Positions 50,706 to 62,400 of a stretch of DNA of 64,000 bases are shown piece after piece (position 1 is the stretch's first letter; every line of letters begins with the position of its first letter). Position numbers and translations under genes: made by a program. The notes beneath the pieces are model-generated. The model was not told where the DNA came from and made no database searches. It saw only the letters and a list, made by a program, of their open reading frames with translations. Source of the DNA: Omphiscola glabra (Eukaryota; Mollusca; Gastropoda; Lymnaeidae); assembly GCA_964017045.1 (NCBI GenBank), contig OZ024806.1:22739088-22803087 (forward strand), written 5' to 3'.

Positions 50706-51713
50706 TAAATTTCACAAAGATATTGATTAAGTTGTTCCTGTTTGTAGTTGTATTTCTTACACACATTTTAAAACAATTTCATGCAATCAGTTCTTGTAGC
50801 GATGGTGAAACAAATGGAAAATAACTATGTCTTTATGTAAAGCTTATGAAGATGTTGTTTGCAAAATGCTACTTAACACCTCAAATCCAGAAACAATATG
50901 AGCCAGACGCTACCGAACTTGGGTGAGGTCAAGATGGCATGATGTTTAGTTGGTGTGTTAAGAGATTGTTTCCTTATGGTGGTTACAGATTTGCATGTCA
51001 TTCTTTAATGGATGTTTCCTTTGAATCCAGTCAATCAAGAACTTGCAGAAGAGGAAACATAATGAAATGGCGGAACTACTACTAAACACATTTAGAAATA
51101 AAATATGGCTTCCACTCTGATTTAAACATTCATTTATTGAATCTTTAATTTCCATTTGTCAAATGATAAGTTGTTACTAAAATATTAGATATTATGATTC
51201 TTTTTATTATGCTGTAACTAGGCACATGATAAGAAATGTATCTACACAGAAACTGGACAATGGGGACCTAGATTATAACAAAAGGTGTACGTTCACCATT
51301 GTAGCCTTCAATGCTTGTGATAATACTGAGACCGGAAACTAAATAATTAATAATTTTTTCATAGTATTCCTACACCATTAAAAAAATATCTCATTTTCAT
51401 GATTTCAGATACAGTAGTTATAAATGTTGAAATAATAAAAATCGTAAGACCACACTAGTGCCAAATATTTTTTTTTTAAAATCCAATTTAAAGAAATAAT
51501 AGTTAGACTCACAAAATGCTATGACAACTGGAAAAGTATAAGTTCCATTGAAGGTAATTGAAAAAAACAGTACCTAGTTTGAACTGCATTTCTAGTATGG
51601 TTTTAAATCGATCTCTAAATGAAAAAACAATGCCTCTTGTTATAGATTAAAATGGAGATTGATTTTAAGTTGTAAGTTGGTTGTTTTTATGTACAAAAAT
51701 TTAATTTTAAGAT

Positions 51714-51895
51714 ATGTCTCACTTATTCACTCTGTGTAAAAAGTCACACTTGTTCATTCTATTTTAACAGTCTCACTTATTCACTCTTTATTAACAATCT
51801 CACTTATTCACTCTATGTTAACAGTCTCACTTATTCACTCTATGTTAACAGTCTCACTTATTCACTCTATGTTAACAGTCTCACTTATTCACGCT
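51714..51895. repeat. 27-bp minisatellite (about 6-7 copies)
   Basis: The unit TCTCACTTATTCACTCTATG plus TTAACAG. Outer copies are diverged and inner ones identical. Confidence 0.88.
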
Positions 51896-52664
51896 GACAG
51901 AAAATATGCATAGAAAAGGATTCATAATAAACAATAGAATTTGTATGACACTACACATACCAGTTATAGAGGAATATATAAGTAATTTATTGTAATGTCT
52001 GTATATTTTTTTTATCTTTGTTTTTATCTATATCAATAAGGGAATGAATACAGTGTACTGATTAATGAAATAATTAATGCATCTCAGAAACATCTATTAG
52101 CATACATACAAAAATATATTTATATATATTAAATTGGATTTTGTATAACTGTTAAAATGAACCATTCTAAGAATGGACAATTTAAATTACTTTTAAAAGG
52201 AATACACTTCATCTTCAAGTGATGTACATAGTTTCATTAAAATTTTCTTTATTTTGTAATTTAAATTAAACTACCAGTGCTGGTATGAAATAATATTAAT
52301 AAATCTGGAATTTAATGTCATCAAATTCAAAATAAATGATCCATTAATGAGACCCAAAATGTGACTATATAAATGAGACAGCTAATGTTTGATTTAATTG
52401 GTTTTCAAAAAGGTCTTATTATCAGTCTAAAATTGTTTGTACTATTTCTGTTCCTCATTTGATAAATTTACTATTGTTACTGTTTACAAGTTGGAAATCT
52501 GGGGGCTTCATCTTACTGAGTCAACACAATAGGCATTAATGTTACACTCAAAGGTTACATCATCATCACAAATTAGACCTTTTCAAATTTAAAATATTCT
52601 CTAATAAGACACAGCTTAATAATGACCAGCCTCTCCGTTTAAAATCAATTAGATCATCACCTAT

Positions 52665-53605
52665 GCTGGCAATGAAATATCGGTTTGCCAATAAAGTAAA
52701 TGAAATAAGTTTGTTAGTCTGTTCAAAACACTGGTAATGAAATATTGGTTTGCCAATAAAGTAAATGAAATAAGTTTGTTAGTCTGTTCAAAACACTGGT
52801 AATGAAATATCAGTTTGCCAATAAAGTAAATGAAATAAGTTTGTTAGTCTGTTCAAAACACTGGCAATGAAATATCGGTTTGCCAATAAAGTAAATGAAA
52901 TACGTTTGTTAGTCTGTTCAAAACACTGGTAATGAAATATTGGTTTGCCAATAAAGTAAATGAAATAAGTTTGTTAGTCTGTTCAAAACACTGGTAATGA
53001 AATATTGGTTTGCCAATAAAGTAAATGAAATAAGTTTGTTAGTCTGTTCAAAACACTGGTAATGAAATATTGGTTTGCCAATAAAGTAAATGAAATAAGT
53101 TTGTTAGTCTGTTCAAAACACTGGTAATGAAATATTGGTTTGCCAATAAAGTAAATGAAATAAGTTTGTTAGTCTGTTCAAAACACTGGTAATGAAATAT
53201 TGGTTTGCCAATAAAGTAAATGAAATAAGTTTGTTAGTCTGTTCAAAACACTGGTAATGAAATATTGGTTTGCCAATAAAGTAAATGAAATAAGTTTGTT
53301 AGTCTGTTCAAAACACTGGCAATGAAATATTGGTTTGCCAATAAAGTAAATGAAATAAGTTTGTTAGTCTGTTCAAAACACTGGCAATGAAATATCGGTT
53401 TGCCAATAAAGTAAATGAAATAAGTTTGTTAGTCTGTTCAAAACACTGGTAATGAAATATTGGTTTGCCAATAAAGTAAATGAAATAAGTTTGTTAGTCT
53501 GTTCAAAACACTGGCAATGAAATATCGGTTTGCCAATAAAGTAAATGAAATAAGTTTGTTAGTCTGTTCAAAACACTGGTAATGAAATATTGGTTTGCCT
53601 ATAGT
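52665..53605. repeat. 65-bp satellite-like array (about 14.5 copies)
   Basis: The unit AATGAAATATTGGTTTGCCA continues with ATAAAGTAAATGAAATAAGT and TTGTTAGTCTGTTCAAAACA then CTGGT. The period is exactly 65. Variation is almost limited to C/T at two positions (CTGGC/CTGGT and ATC/ATT), so the units are very homogeneous. Confidence 0.92.
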
Positions 53606-54387
53606 TATAAAGTAATAATTGAAATTATTTTGTTAGACTCTTCATTATTTTATTGTTTAAATTTTAAATGAAAACGATGAATCTGACTTTCACGGCCTGT
53701 TATTCAAATAATATCTTAATTTACTGCAATTTGGCTAACATCTGACTTATTTTGTAACAATTTCAACGTAAAGTTCATTTAAATTCTTAGTAGCTAACAT
53801 ACTTGTAAAGAGTCAAGTTGTTTTTTTCACAAGGATTGCTATTTTAATTTTAAAAAAAATTATGTGCCTATTTTTTTAATCAGATATTTTAACGATAATG
53901 GTGACAATAGCTGAACTGAAATAGCCTCTGTTTGAGCATATCCAGACCTGTTTACTCGTACGATTTTGGCGTACAATTTACGATTTTGAGGTGTATACAT
54001 TATATATACAATGTATGTTTTTTTTTCACTATTAAGATAATGCATTGAACTATTTTGTGATGACATTGTACGATTTTAAGAGTTTGAGGGTAAACAGGTC
54101 TGCATATATTTAGCCAAGTTAGACCCATAACAAGGTTAAAAATTATGGGATTCAAACTTCTTGCAGTTCGACAATTAAGCTGGAGTACTTTTTTTAATCC
54201 ACGCTGTGGGAATAACTGCAGGTACAGCTTTGGTTGTAGCGTCTACTTGAATAAACTGAATGCCGTTTAACATTCCGGGAAGATCAGGTGTGTGAATCAT
54301 CTGGTTACTTGTTATTCTCCTCAGAAATCGTCTGTGTTTCTTGATACAACTTCCGGTTATGTTAATTTACAAAATAGTAAAAGCTGA

Positions 54388-56446
54388 TCATTGAAAATAA
54401 CTGCACCTATTAAAAGTCCTTTCCACGTTCCACAACTTCTTGATAAAATGGAAGTTTTCGTTCAAACATGTGGAATTAACAACTTGCCATAAAGATCCAT
54501 TCTTTTGCAAGACACACAAACATCTGTCTCGCTGAAAGCTGACAATGTTTTGAGCCGGACCTTTAATTTCTGGAAGGTATGTGACCTTGACCTGTCGTGT
54601 TTCTATGCTGAATCTCTTGATTCTAGTTTTTTTTCTCTGACGAGATAAACATAAAAATATTGCCTTCAAAAATCGTGGCCGCCCTGAGTGAAGGGTACTT
54701 TACGTTTATCCATACCGCACATAAAAATGGGACCCAGTTTAAGGACGTCATGGTCATGATACAGACAGGAGTTTCGTCGGTAACGTAGAAGAGCATATCT
54801 TGTTGGCTCAAAATGATTCCACTAAAACTCAGGCTACTTTTCCAACAAATCTTCAACGTTCTATCCTCTTTCTCAAATAACATTATCTGAGTGCTGCTTG
54901 GCATAAGATAACTCTTATGTGTATCAAAACAAAGACCATAAATGACCGCAACGATTCCCGATGGCAAAGACTTTTCCTCGTCAGTATCAAGTAAAAGTTC
55001 ATAAAACAGTTTTTTTGCAAAGAATAAAGTATGACCTTATTATGATTTGCGAAAACCATGACATTAGTCAATCCACTGCATTCTCGATACCTGACAATAT
55101 GATTACTGTTGTAACATGCAGCCGTCCAATGAAACAGAAGTGACTCGTGTACAATATTCAAAGCTACTGGGTTTGAGGTTATCAATGGATTTTTCATGAG
55201 TTTCTCAAGACATTCTTCACGGCCTGCCAAACAAGGTCTTGCGACTTTCAGAAGATTCGCTGAAATTTGGTCAGATTTGAAGTTTTCCATTGAACAGAAA
55301 ATTTAGCGCCTAAATGTTTCTTTTTGTTCTCACGTAGGCCCATAATTTCAGTTTCCCCTTGCTCTATAACCTGAGTCCGTATCTGAGAAGAACCGTCTTT
55401 GGTCAGAGTTTCCTCATCATAATTGCAGGCGCTATTATGTAGTGCACCTGTAGCCTCGGTCAATGGAGCAACGGTAGTGGCTGTGCTTTCATGCGAAAAA
55501 TTATGGTCTATCCATCTAAATATCGCGTCAATTACATAATCTTCGGACACCGTTTTAAGGTAATGATTGTCCACCATCAACGTGATCTTAGCGAGGGACA
55601 TTTTCAGAAATAGGCCTGTTTCCTTAAAATGATCAAAATGGCCAGTCATAAATTTTATGGCGCACTCCTTGACCTTTTTCGAATTGAACGTTTTTGCGTA
55701 AAATGTGACATAATTTAAAAGTGACATGTTTTCAATGACAAAATCTTGGCACTCTTCTACCACATAAGCTATGACTATGCCCAAATACTGGATGACGTTC
55801 TCAGGTGTTGCGTCGCCTTGGTAAATGAGGCTGAGGACAACTTCAAAACTGTCTTTGCTCATGTTTTCCAATACATGCACTACGCTATTCTGACTGTTTT
55901 CAAAACGTAAGCACTCATCAAAGAAAGTAGAGCAGGCGCTCAGAATAAATCGGTGGCAGTGAAATTCGACCTGCTTGAGACTAACAGTAAAATCCCAGTA
56001 CCGGTGAAAATTTTTCTCACACTTTTGACTACAGAAGTGGCTATTCGTACCCGAGTACCAGAAGTGAGAGGTTGGGATTAAAAAACTATTTAAAATATTA
56101 TTGTTGGGTTTGTAAGACAAAATTGGGTATCAAATGAAAGATAATTAAATGGACTATATGTTTGTAAACTTAATTCTTCAGTTTAACTAAAATATACTAC
56201 CACAAATGACATCCGAATACCATAAGTCAAAGTGGACCCGGACACGCAGCGCCGCCATTCGCACCCGTGTCCCATTAATTTCAGGCAGGTTCTCTTCCAT
56301 TCGCATTCTAGAAAAGTTTTGCATTCAATATGAAAAGCCAACGGCTTATCTTGGTATTCGTATATTGGCACCAGATTCGCTGCATATGTACTTTTTTCAA
56401 ACTCAGAAATAGTTGTTTGCGTGTTTATGTTGATTTTTTTAAACAT
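54388..56446 (-). pseudogene. Broken BTB-BACK (Kelch-like family) gene
   Basis: The longest frame (56120-55248) encodes a BTB core, WDFTVSLKQVEFHCHRFILS then ACSTFFDECL, and a BACK-like region, CAIKFMTGHF to YVIDAIFRWIDH. BTB-BACK proteins act as dimerising substrate adaptors for cullin-3 ligases. Homologous coding sequence continues in other frames at 55290-54883, 54967-54623 and 54669-54388, so three frame changes occur. The N-terminal part (56446-56280, MFKKININTQTTISEFEK) is separated from the BTB core by a foldback miniature element at 56030-56275. Overlapping frames argue against introns. A pseudogene is likely; assembly indels in homopolymers could explain some shifts but not the insertion. 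Confidence 0.72.
56030..56275 (+). mobile_element. Foldback/MITE family copy 3, inserted in the BTB gene
   Basis: GAAGTGGCTATTCGTACCCG to GCCGCCATTCGCACCCGTGT, homologous to 4596-4848 and one arm of 45144-45649. It supplies the first residues of the longest BTB frame, showing that this frame start is not ancestral. Confidence 0.8.
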
Positions 56447-57307
56447 GGAAAAAGAATCTTAGCTGTAATGTCTTAAGACAGATCAGGATGAGAAGTTCTA
56501 AAAAAAATCAATTAGGTAGAAAATCAAGATTTACAATCTAATAAAACAAAACAAAGTCAATTTTTTCCTCCGACCTTGATAATGCACAAAAAATTATAGT
56601 AATTCAAATACATATTTTTTTTTATTTTATAAAAAATTTTTTGTACGTCATCAGGATTTTCTACGTATGATCTTATATAGAGCTAACTAATATTTGATAA
56701 ATTCAACCAAATCATAACATCTAGAGCAAATACGGAAAAGTCTGATGCCCCAAATAAAACTAATGACAGCCATAAAACTCAAGGCACTAAGAAAAAAATT
56801 TGTTTGGCCTTCATAATGTAATTGTTTTTGTAAACAGAAATTACATTATTGCTTCTGTATAACAACGATTCTTACGTTGCATTACAAAGATTTCTGCTAA
56901 TTAATTATAAAAATAGAAATAGCCTACCAAACTATGGCGACGGCAATGCGTCAACTTTCCATCTACATGATAAAGCATGCATTCAAGTAACGTACTTTAT
57001 TTAATTTTTTTTAACGCACCAATTCGTTGTAGCTTGTGGGAATTTTATATTGTGGACCTATTTTTTAATGCTTTCATCTTTATCTAACTCAATTGTCAAT
57101 TTTAGTAAAATTTTCTTCAAATTTTCGTCAAATTTCTTTTTGAACGCACTGTTTTGTTTTACTAAATAGTGCGTTCAAACGGAAATGTGACGCAAATTTA
57201 AAGCGAAAATGACGAACATTTGATTGTGTTAACTTGCCTTAAATATTTAGATCATCAAATTTATCCACCGTAGCGATATTGTATTGGTTTCACTATATTT
57301 CAATAAA
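56447..57307. other. Intergenic, AT-rich
   Basis: No gene or recognised element between the BTB remnant and the single-domain inhibitor gene. Confidence 0.55.
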
Positions 57308-57313
57308 TTTATT
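57308..57313 (-). terminator. Candidate polyadenylation signal of the single-domain inhibitor
   Basis: AATAAA on the minus strand about 180 bases after the TAG at 57497-57495. Candidate only. Confidence 0.4.
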
Positions 57314-57494
57314 GGTTGAAGGGTAACAAATAAAACGTTATAAAAATGACGATTCGATGCAGCAACGTACCGAACCAGAACCAGAACCAGAAATGTTTTG
57401 CTTTATTGTTCAAGGCTACACATTTTCTCCTGGAGGAAAGTGGGAGAGTGCAATCACTCCTACTCACGGAGAGATGACTGAAAGAAACACTTGT

Positions 57495-57626
57495 CTAGGT
57501 TCGTGTAGATGGTGGGCTGATGGTGATTGGTGGGCACGACAAGTTCGTACAAAAAAATGTCTCTATATCCACGCAGGTACACTTGTTGCAACTGTCCTCA
57601 GGTACTCGGTCACCTTTCTTGTAAAC
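57495..57626 (-). CDS. Single-domain inhibitor, terminal exon
   Basis: Cysteines 2-6 are present (CNKCTC, CTNLSC), then PPITISPPSTRT and TAG. The tail resembles the Ser/Pro linker of exon D (5184-5336), so the stop may cut off an ancestral linker and next cysteine. Confidence 0.68.
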   Translation of the reverse strand, partial: VYKKGDRVPEDSCNKCTCVDIETFFCTNLSCPPITISPPSTRT

Positions 57627-60600
57627 CTTTAAGAATATTTTCAAACTTTTAAAATAGGTTATGGGACTAATCTGGAAGAAGAAGAAAGAACTGACAACAT
57701 CTCTTTGTATTAACTTTAAATCTCAAAATTCTTGAACTTTTGTATCGAATTTCACAGATAACATATATTGGCATACTTTAGTTAGCGTTATTTATGGAAC
57801 AACTTATTAACAAAAGAGATACTCGTCTCAAATAACGTATCTATAACAATATAATATTTACAAATCATGTTCGATGTGAAAGGGGACCCGAAATATGCGC
57901 ACAAGACAAACGCGCACACGATAAACGCGCACAAAAAGGTCCGCAAATGCATAGTTGCTCACAAGAAAACTGCGCACACCGACAAATGCGTATACGGAAA
58001 ATTCCGCACACGGACAATTGCGAACAATTATTATTGCGGACAGACACAATTGCGCAAAATATCAAAATGACATTTTATTTTAAGCTCCATTTTTAGATTT
58101 AACATAGTTCAGTTCAGTTGCCTATCAGCATAAAAGGTACATTTTGAGTTGTGCAGGCTTGCATTAGGCTATAAATTTTGGCCGTTACAAAATAAAATTT
58201 AATGAAAGTAAATCAAAAGAACTCTTAATACAATCTTTAATTTTAAAAATATATGTTAACGAATGTTTTATAACGCAATAATCATAATAAAACTCAATTA
58301 GCCGTAGGTACTAGGATTAGGACGATTATTTTAAACTATAATAAAATTCTATTAGGCTTATGTACTACGAGTTACATTACGAAGTCACAGGCCTATGTAG
58401 TAATTAGTTATAGTCTATGGAATGGAAAATAAAAGCACATTTTTATAGCTTTACATGCGCCTTTTTACCGTGCGCGACTATCATTCAAATTAATATTTTC
58501 CGTGCGGTTATCAGGCTCTCGACTCTTATAATGTGTACATTTTTCTTCATTAGAAATATTTTACATATATTTTAAAGGAGAATTATTGTCAAAATTAACA
58601 TATATTTAAAAATAGAAATTTAACTTTAACTACAATAAATCTAAAGTTACGTATTTAAATATTAATATTATGATTATATTAGTGTATAGTTTTAAAAACC
58701 AGAAATGAGAAGACTATTTAAAAAAAATTTATTTCGTTTTTAAAATGATTAGACCATTTCTAATCGTAGCCTCATTGCCGACTTGTCTGTTACGCTGATG
58801 ACCAACTCAACCCTTTCAACTATGTAATGAATTTTCAATTACAATGTAAAATTACATTGTGCGCATTTATATGTGTTCCATAATGTCAACGTTCAGTTGT
58901 CAGTTTGCGCGATTTTCCGTGTACGCTTTTGTCGTTATACGCAATTTTATGAGTACGCACCTGTCAGTGTTCGCAGTTTTCGTGTGCGCATTTATGTCTT
59001 TCCGGAGTTTTCTGTGCGCTGATTATCGTGTGCGCGTTTGTCAAGTTAAAGGTTTTTCCTGGAGCCGATATAAATAAAATGAACCATTTAAACATCTATA
59101 TTTTACTTAGGCAGACAGTGTTTGTTTTTTTTCAGGGCGACTCTCATCTGTTGACTCAACGTACATTCCCCCCCCCCCCCCAACTTTATTTACCAAACAA
59201 TTCATATGTTACAAAAGATCAAGATGGCGGATTTAGGGTTCCATTGTAATGTTAAACAACTTCTGACTTCCCATCTGCAGAGTTAACTTCTTTCCTTTTT
59301 TTACAATTTAACCTTTTAGTTATGTTATATACTATTATTTATTTAGCTGATTATTCCTTAGCATTGGCTGTTTGCCAGTCTAGCTCCACAGTACATCCTT
59401 TATCTAAAATCAAATATTTGAAGTCATTTGTGCCTTGTAATGCCACTTTCAATATGTAGCTTTCGTTAGAATGCTTCCCTATAAATATCACATTATTGAT
59501 CGTTACCCTTTGGCGAATTTTGAATAAGATGAAGCATCGAAGGGTTAAACGATCACAATACATTTGCTGCCCTCTTGGATACTACTTCTCAGCTAAGTGC
59601 TATTTTTTAATATTCTGTTGGTTTTTTTTTTCTGTTTGTTCGCTGACGAAGGCTTCCTGCCGACACGTTCGTTGTTTTGTTGCGTTCCTTTTTTTCAGGT
59701 TTAACCTTACCTTGTTTGACTAATTTCCTAGGGTTAATTGATCAGTAGGTCAACGCCGTGTAATTTACAGCGCCGCAATTCCCGTTGAGCTTGTGCTTCT
59801 AACAGTACGTGAGCGAGTATACTTTCGCGATTGTACCCTCTGACTTTTATACTTACAACACCATCGAAAGTACAGGTCACACTTGGACAGAACACTTCAG
59901 TACACTCAATACCTCTATCAATACACGTGCAGGTACCCTGTCTCCGTTCTTACACACGAAAGGGTCAAAATAAGAGACTTCTGAAAGTAATGAGACTGTT
60001 TAGATTTGCCGAAAAAAAGGGTTTTAGCTTGCACCTTAAATCTTTGTTGAGCAACAGATAATCATTTAACAAAAGTTTAGCACATACAGTTTTCAACAAG
60101 GTAAATGATCAAACAAGTCATTTTTTCCTGCTATATATTTTAAGACTAGTCTTAATCATCGTAACTGATTGTTCATTGTTCCTATTCCTTGTGTTATTTT
60201 TAAGATGGTCGTAACATTGCTATCCTTTTGTCAGGGTCGGCCCTACAGTTGCTGGCGCCCCGGGCAAGCTTAACTTTGGCGCCCCTTTTAAGTATAATCA
60301 TAAATATTTGTGAAAGGAACAAACGTTAGATTCGGTAATGATTTTATCATCTAGGTTTGGAAAAAAAAAGCAAAGAACTGTAAAATTGTTTTCTTAACTT
60401 GTATTTGAGCAGTATGAACAATTAGCCTGCCGTGGGCAGTATGAACAATTAGCCTGCCGTAGGCAGTATGAACAATTAGCCTGCCGTAGGCAGTATGAAC
60501 AATTAGCCTGTCGTGGGCAGTATCAACAATTAGATGAACGATAAAAAACAATTTCTAGCCTTCAGATCAGCAAATCTTTTCATTGCACTTTTTATTTTTA

Positions 60601-61321
60601 TTACGTGTCACCCACATGCATGTATTTTTCCTATTTCGGAAAAAATCGTTGGTGGCACCCTAGGCACAAGGCGCTTTAGGCACATAGCGCCCCGGGCAAA
60701 TCCTCAAGTTGCCGGTATCTTGAGCCGACCCTGTATTTATTTAAGGGACACTGTTGATAATATTATTTTTTTCGAGCCATAAATGACAACCAAACATATT
60801 TTTAACTGAATAAAAGAGTGATTAGCGTTTAAAATAACATGATCTACTTGGATTAATTTAAATATCATACAATTCAAATCACAAACAAATCACTTGCCAT
60901 CTAATGCTTTTGTATGTTGCTACATAACTATGATATTTCCATTCTAATTAGCCATATACCATACAGTTTAAATCTAAGTACAATTGTCACATTTTACCAC
61001 TTTAACAGTATTGGATAAAAACAGGTAGCGGTATTGGTTTTGAAAAGGCTAAATAATTCAACAATTGTTATTTAGTTTTCAGAAAATAAATATTTCATTA
61101 CAACTACATGTATTATGTTATTATTCACATATTTTCCCCCACCCTAAAAGTCAACTTAAAAATTAGATTTTAAAAATGTATTACAAATATTTATTTTTAA
61201 AAGTGTTCCTAAAATAATATCTTCAATTAAAGTAACTTCTTGGAATCACCTGGCCATGGAGTTTGCAGTCGGACATCACCACTAGGCTCATCATTGCCAG
61301 AATGTAACACAGTTTAAACAT
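57495..61321 (-). CDS. Single-domain secreted pacifastin/VWC-like protein (2 visible exons)
   Basis: Exon 61321-61250 encodes a signal peptide (MFKLCYILAMMSLVVMS) and DCKLHGQ, ending at donor GTGATT in phase 0. Exon 57626-57495 has acceptor TTCTTAAAG and encodes VYKKGDRVPEDSCNKCTC, CTNLSC and a Pro/Thr tail ending in TAG. Joined, they give a 67-residue protein with one complete six-cysteine unit of the same type as in the 13-exon gene. Between them lie a decayed unit (59855-59965) and a foldback transposon, so the gene has probably lost domains. The pairing of these two exons is inference from phase, strand and module logic; an unseen exon between them is possible. Confidence 0.6.
57870..59065. 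mobile_element. Foldback-type transposon with subrepeat-bearing inverted arms
   Basis: Left arm 57885-58065 holds units like ACAAACGCGCACACGATAA and TGCGCACACCGACAAATGCG. Right arm 58858-59045 holds their inverted complements (GATTATCGTGTGCGCGTTTG). The 800 bp between the arms are AT-rich and non-coding. Long inverted arms made of short repeats are typical of foldback elements. It lies in the intron of the single-domain inhibitor. Confidence 0.75.
59640..59720 (+). mobile_element. Penelope-like fragment with hammerhead-like motif, copy 2
   Basis: CTGACGAAGGCTTCCTGCCG then ACACG has the hammerhead order (CUGACGA, short GGC/GCC stem, GAxAC), with GACAC in place of GAAAC. The tract CACGTTCGTTGTTTTGTTGC follows. 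Almost identical sequence occurs at 63718-63785. Confidence 0.5.
59855..59965 (-). pseudogene. Decayed inhibitor exon
   Basis: On the minus strand GTGTAAGAACGGAGACAGGG then TACC matches the start of a unit (V-Y-K-N-G-D-R-V-P) but lacks one base. The segment encoding the CN-x part of CNxCxC is deleted. After the gap TGCACGTGTATTGATAGAGG leads into CTEVFC and VTCTFDGV with a good GTAAGT donor. The frame is broken, so it cannot encode a full unit. Confidence 0.75.
60232..60733. mobile_element. Miniature element with CAGGGTCGGC inverted ends
   Basis: It starts CAGGGTCGGCCCTACAGTTG and ends CTTGAGCCGACCCTG. GCGCCCCGGGCAA occurs near both ends, also inverted. It contains a 27-bp minisatellite (60410-60535). 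No clear target duplication. Confidence 0.65.
60410..60535. repeat. 27-bp minisatellite inside a miniature element
   Basis: The unit GGCAGTATGAACAATTAGCC plus TGCCGTA, about 4.5 copies. Confidence 0.88.
61250..61321 (-). CDS. Single-domain inhibitor, exon 1 (signal peptide and cysteine 1)
   Basis: ATG at 61321, or an in-frame ATG at 61333 adding four residues. The hydrophobic signal is followed by SDCKLHGQ at the donor. Structure parallels exon 1 of the two-domain gene (22380-22303). Confidence 0.68.
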
Positions 61322-62089
61322 GATAATCTCCATTGCTGTGAAACGTGGCAAATCAAACTTTGTTTCAAAAATGACTGCGGTTTGTTTTTGTTTTTTATAT
61401 GAAGGAAATGTTTTTAAATATCTATTTAAAAATGTAAACTCTACACAATTGAAAAATGACACTAAATACCTTAGTTTTTTTTTCCCTTTTCTTTTTTATT
61501 TAGCTAAAAAAGGATTCATCGGCAAGCTAGTAAAACAAAATGTCTAAGTTTGACAGTTTCTTCTTCAAGACTTGAAGTTTATAACGCGTTTCATGTTCAG
61601 TGAAGAGCGGGAAACAACACACTGTCCAAGTCCAACAATCGGTATACTCACAAAGTCCAGTATTGAGATTCACCTAAATGATGTCACTGCACTTTAGCGC
61701 GAGACGGCTCGCGGCAAATACCATACACCGCTAACCCTAAATTTACCGAAGATGACCTTATATATTCTCACATTTGACATCCAACGTAACCCTGGCTGGT
61801 CGTTACCTAAAGCAATATTAGAAATATTAATTCATTTCTTCCAATGTGTTGAAGAATAGCTGTACATATAAATATCACATCCTTCCGTCTTCGTGCAGTT
61901 GCTTAATGACACTCCCTTAAATGGCTTATGACGCCGATTATGAAATGTCTTTCTCGGCTGCACTTATCGCACAAAAAACCTTAACATCTGCTTTACTTTG
62001 ACCCTCCGTAAAAACAACGTAGTTTCTTTCCTATTTTGGCTTCCCTCATGTTAATTTTTCAAACGTCCTGAAAGCGCAGCCGCGGCCGT

Positions 62090-62400
62090 CCAATAAGTCT
62101 TGTCCCCTCTGCCAACTCTCCATACATCAGAACATTTGGAATACGGCCTTCCATCATTCTCATTAAGCCGACTGACAATCAGAGGCGCCTCTTGCTAAGA
62201 GTGGAGTTTCTACTGGCATATGTCGTCCACACTTAACTTTCATATAGTAGCAAACTGAACACACATGCCTAATAGACAATTTTATTATTAAACACTTATT
62301 ACTGCTTTAGCGATACTGATTTTCGCCTCCTCGTCAACGGAGAGTGAGCTAGATGTATTGAACTCAATGTATGTGAAGTTTTCAGCAACTGACGGTATAT
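62090..62400 (-). mobile_element. LINE remnant related to the 5.5-kb and 11-kb copies
   Basis: It shares CTCTTGCTAAGAGTGGAG, a GTCGTCCACACTTAACTTTC-like tract, AACTGAACACACATGCCTAA and CGTCAACGGAGAGTGAGCTA with 5560-5950. Non-coding remnant. Confidence 0.65.

Larger units (their letters stand above)
50710..54387. other. Intergenic region downstream of CCDC59
   Basis: No gene visible. It contains a 27-bp array (51714-51895) and a 65-bp satellite-like array (52665-53605). The rest is AT-rich. Confidence 0.6.

Noticed and set aside
52665..53605. Regular repeats that could be mistaken for a CRISPR array
   Set aside because: There are no unique spacers between units; it is a simple tandem satellite in a eukaryotic context. 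The same holds for the other arrays.
57357..57632. 91-residue plus-strand frame
   Set aside because: It is the antisense shadow of the terminal exon of the single-domain inhibitor on the minus strand.
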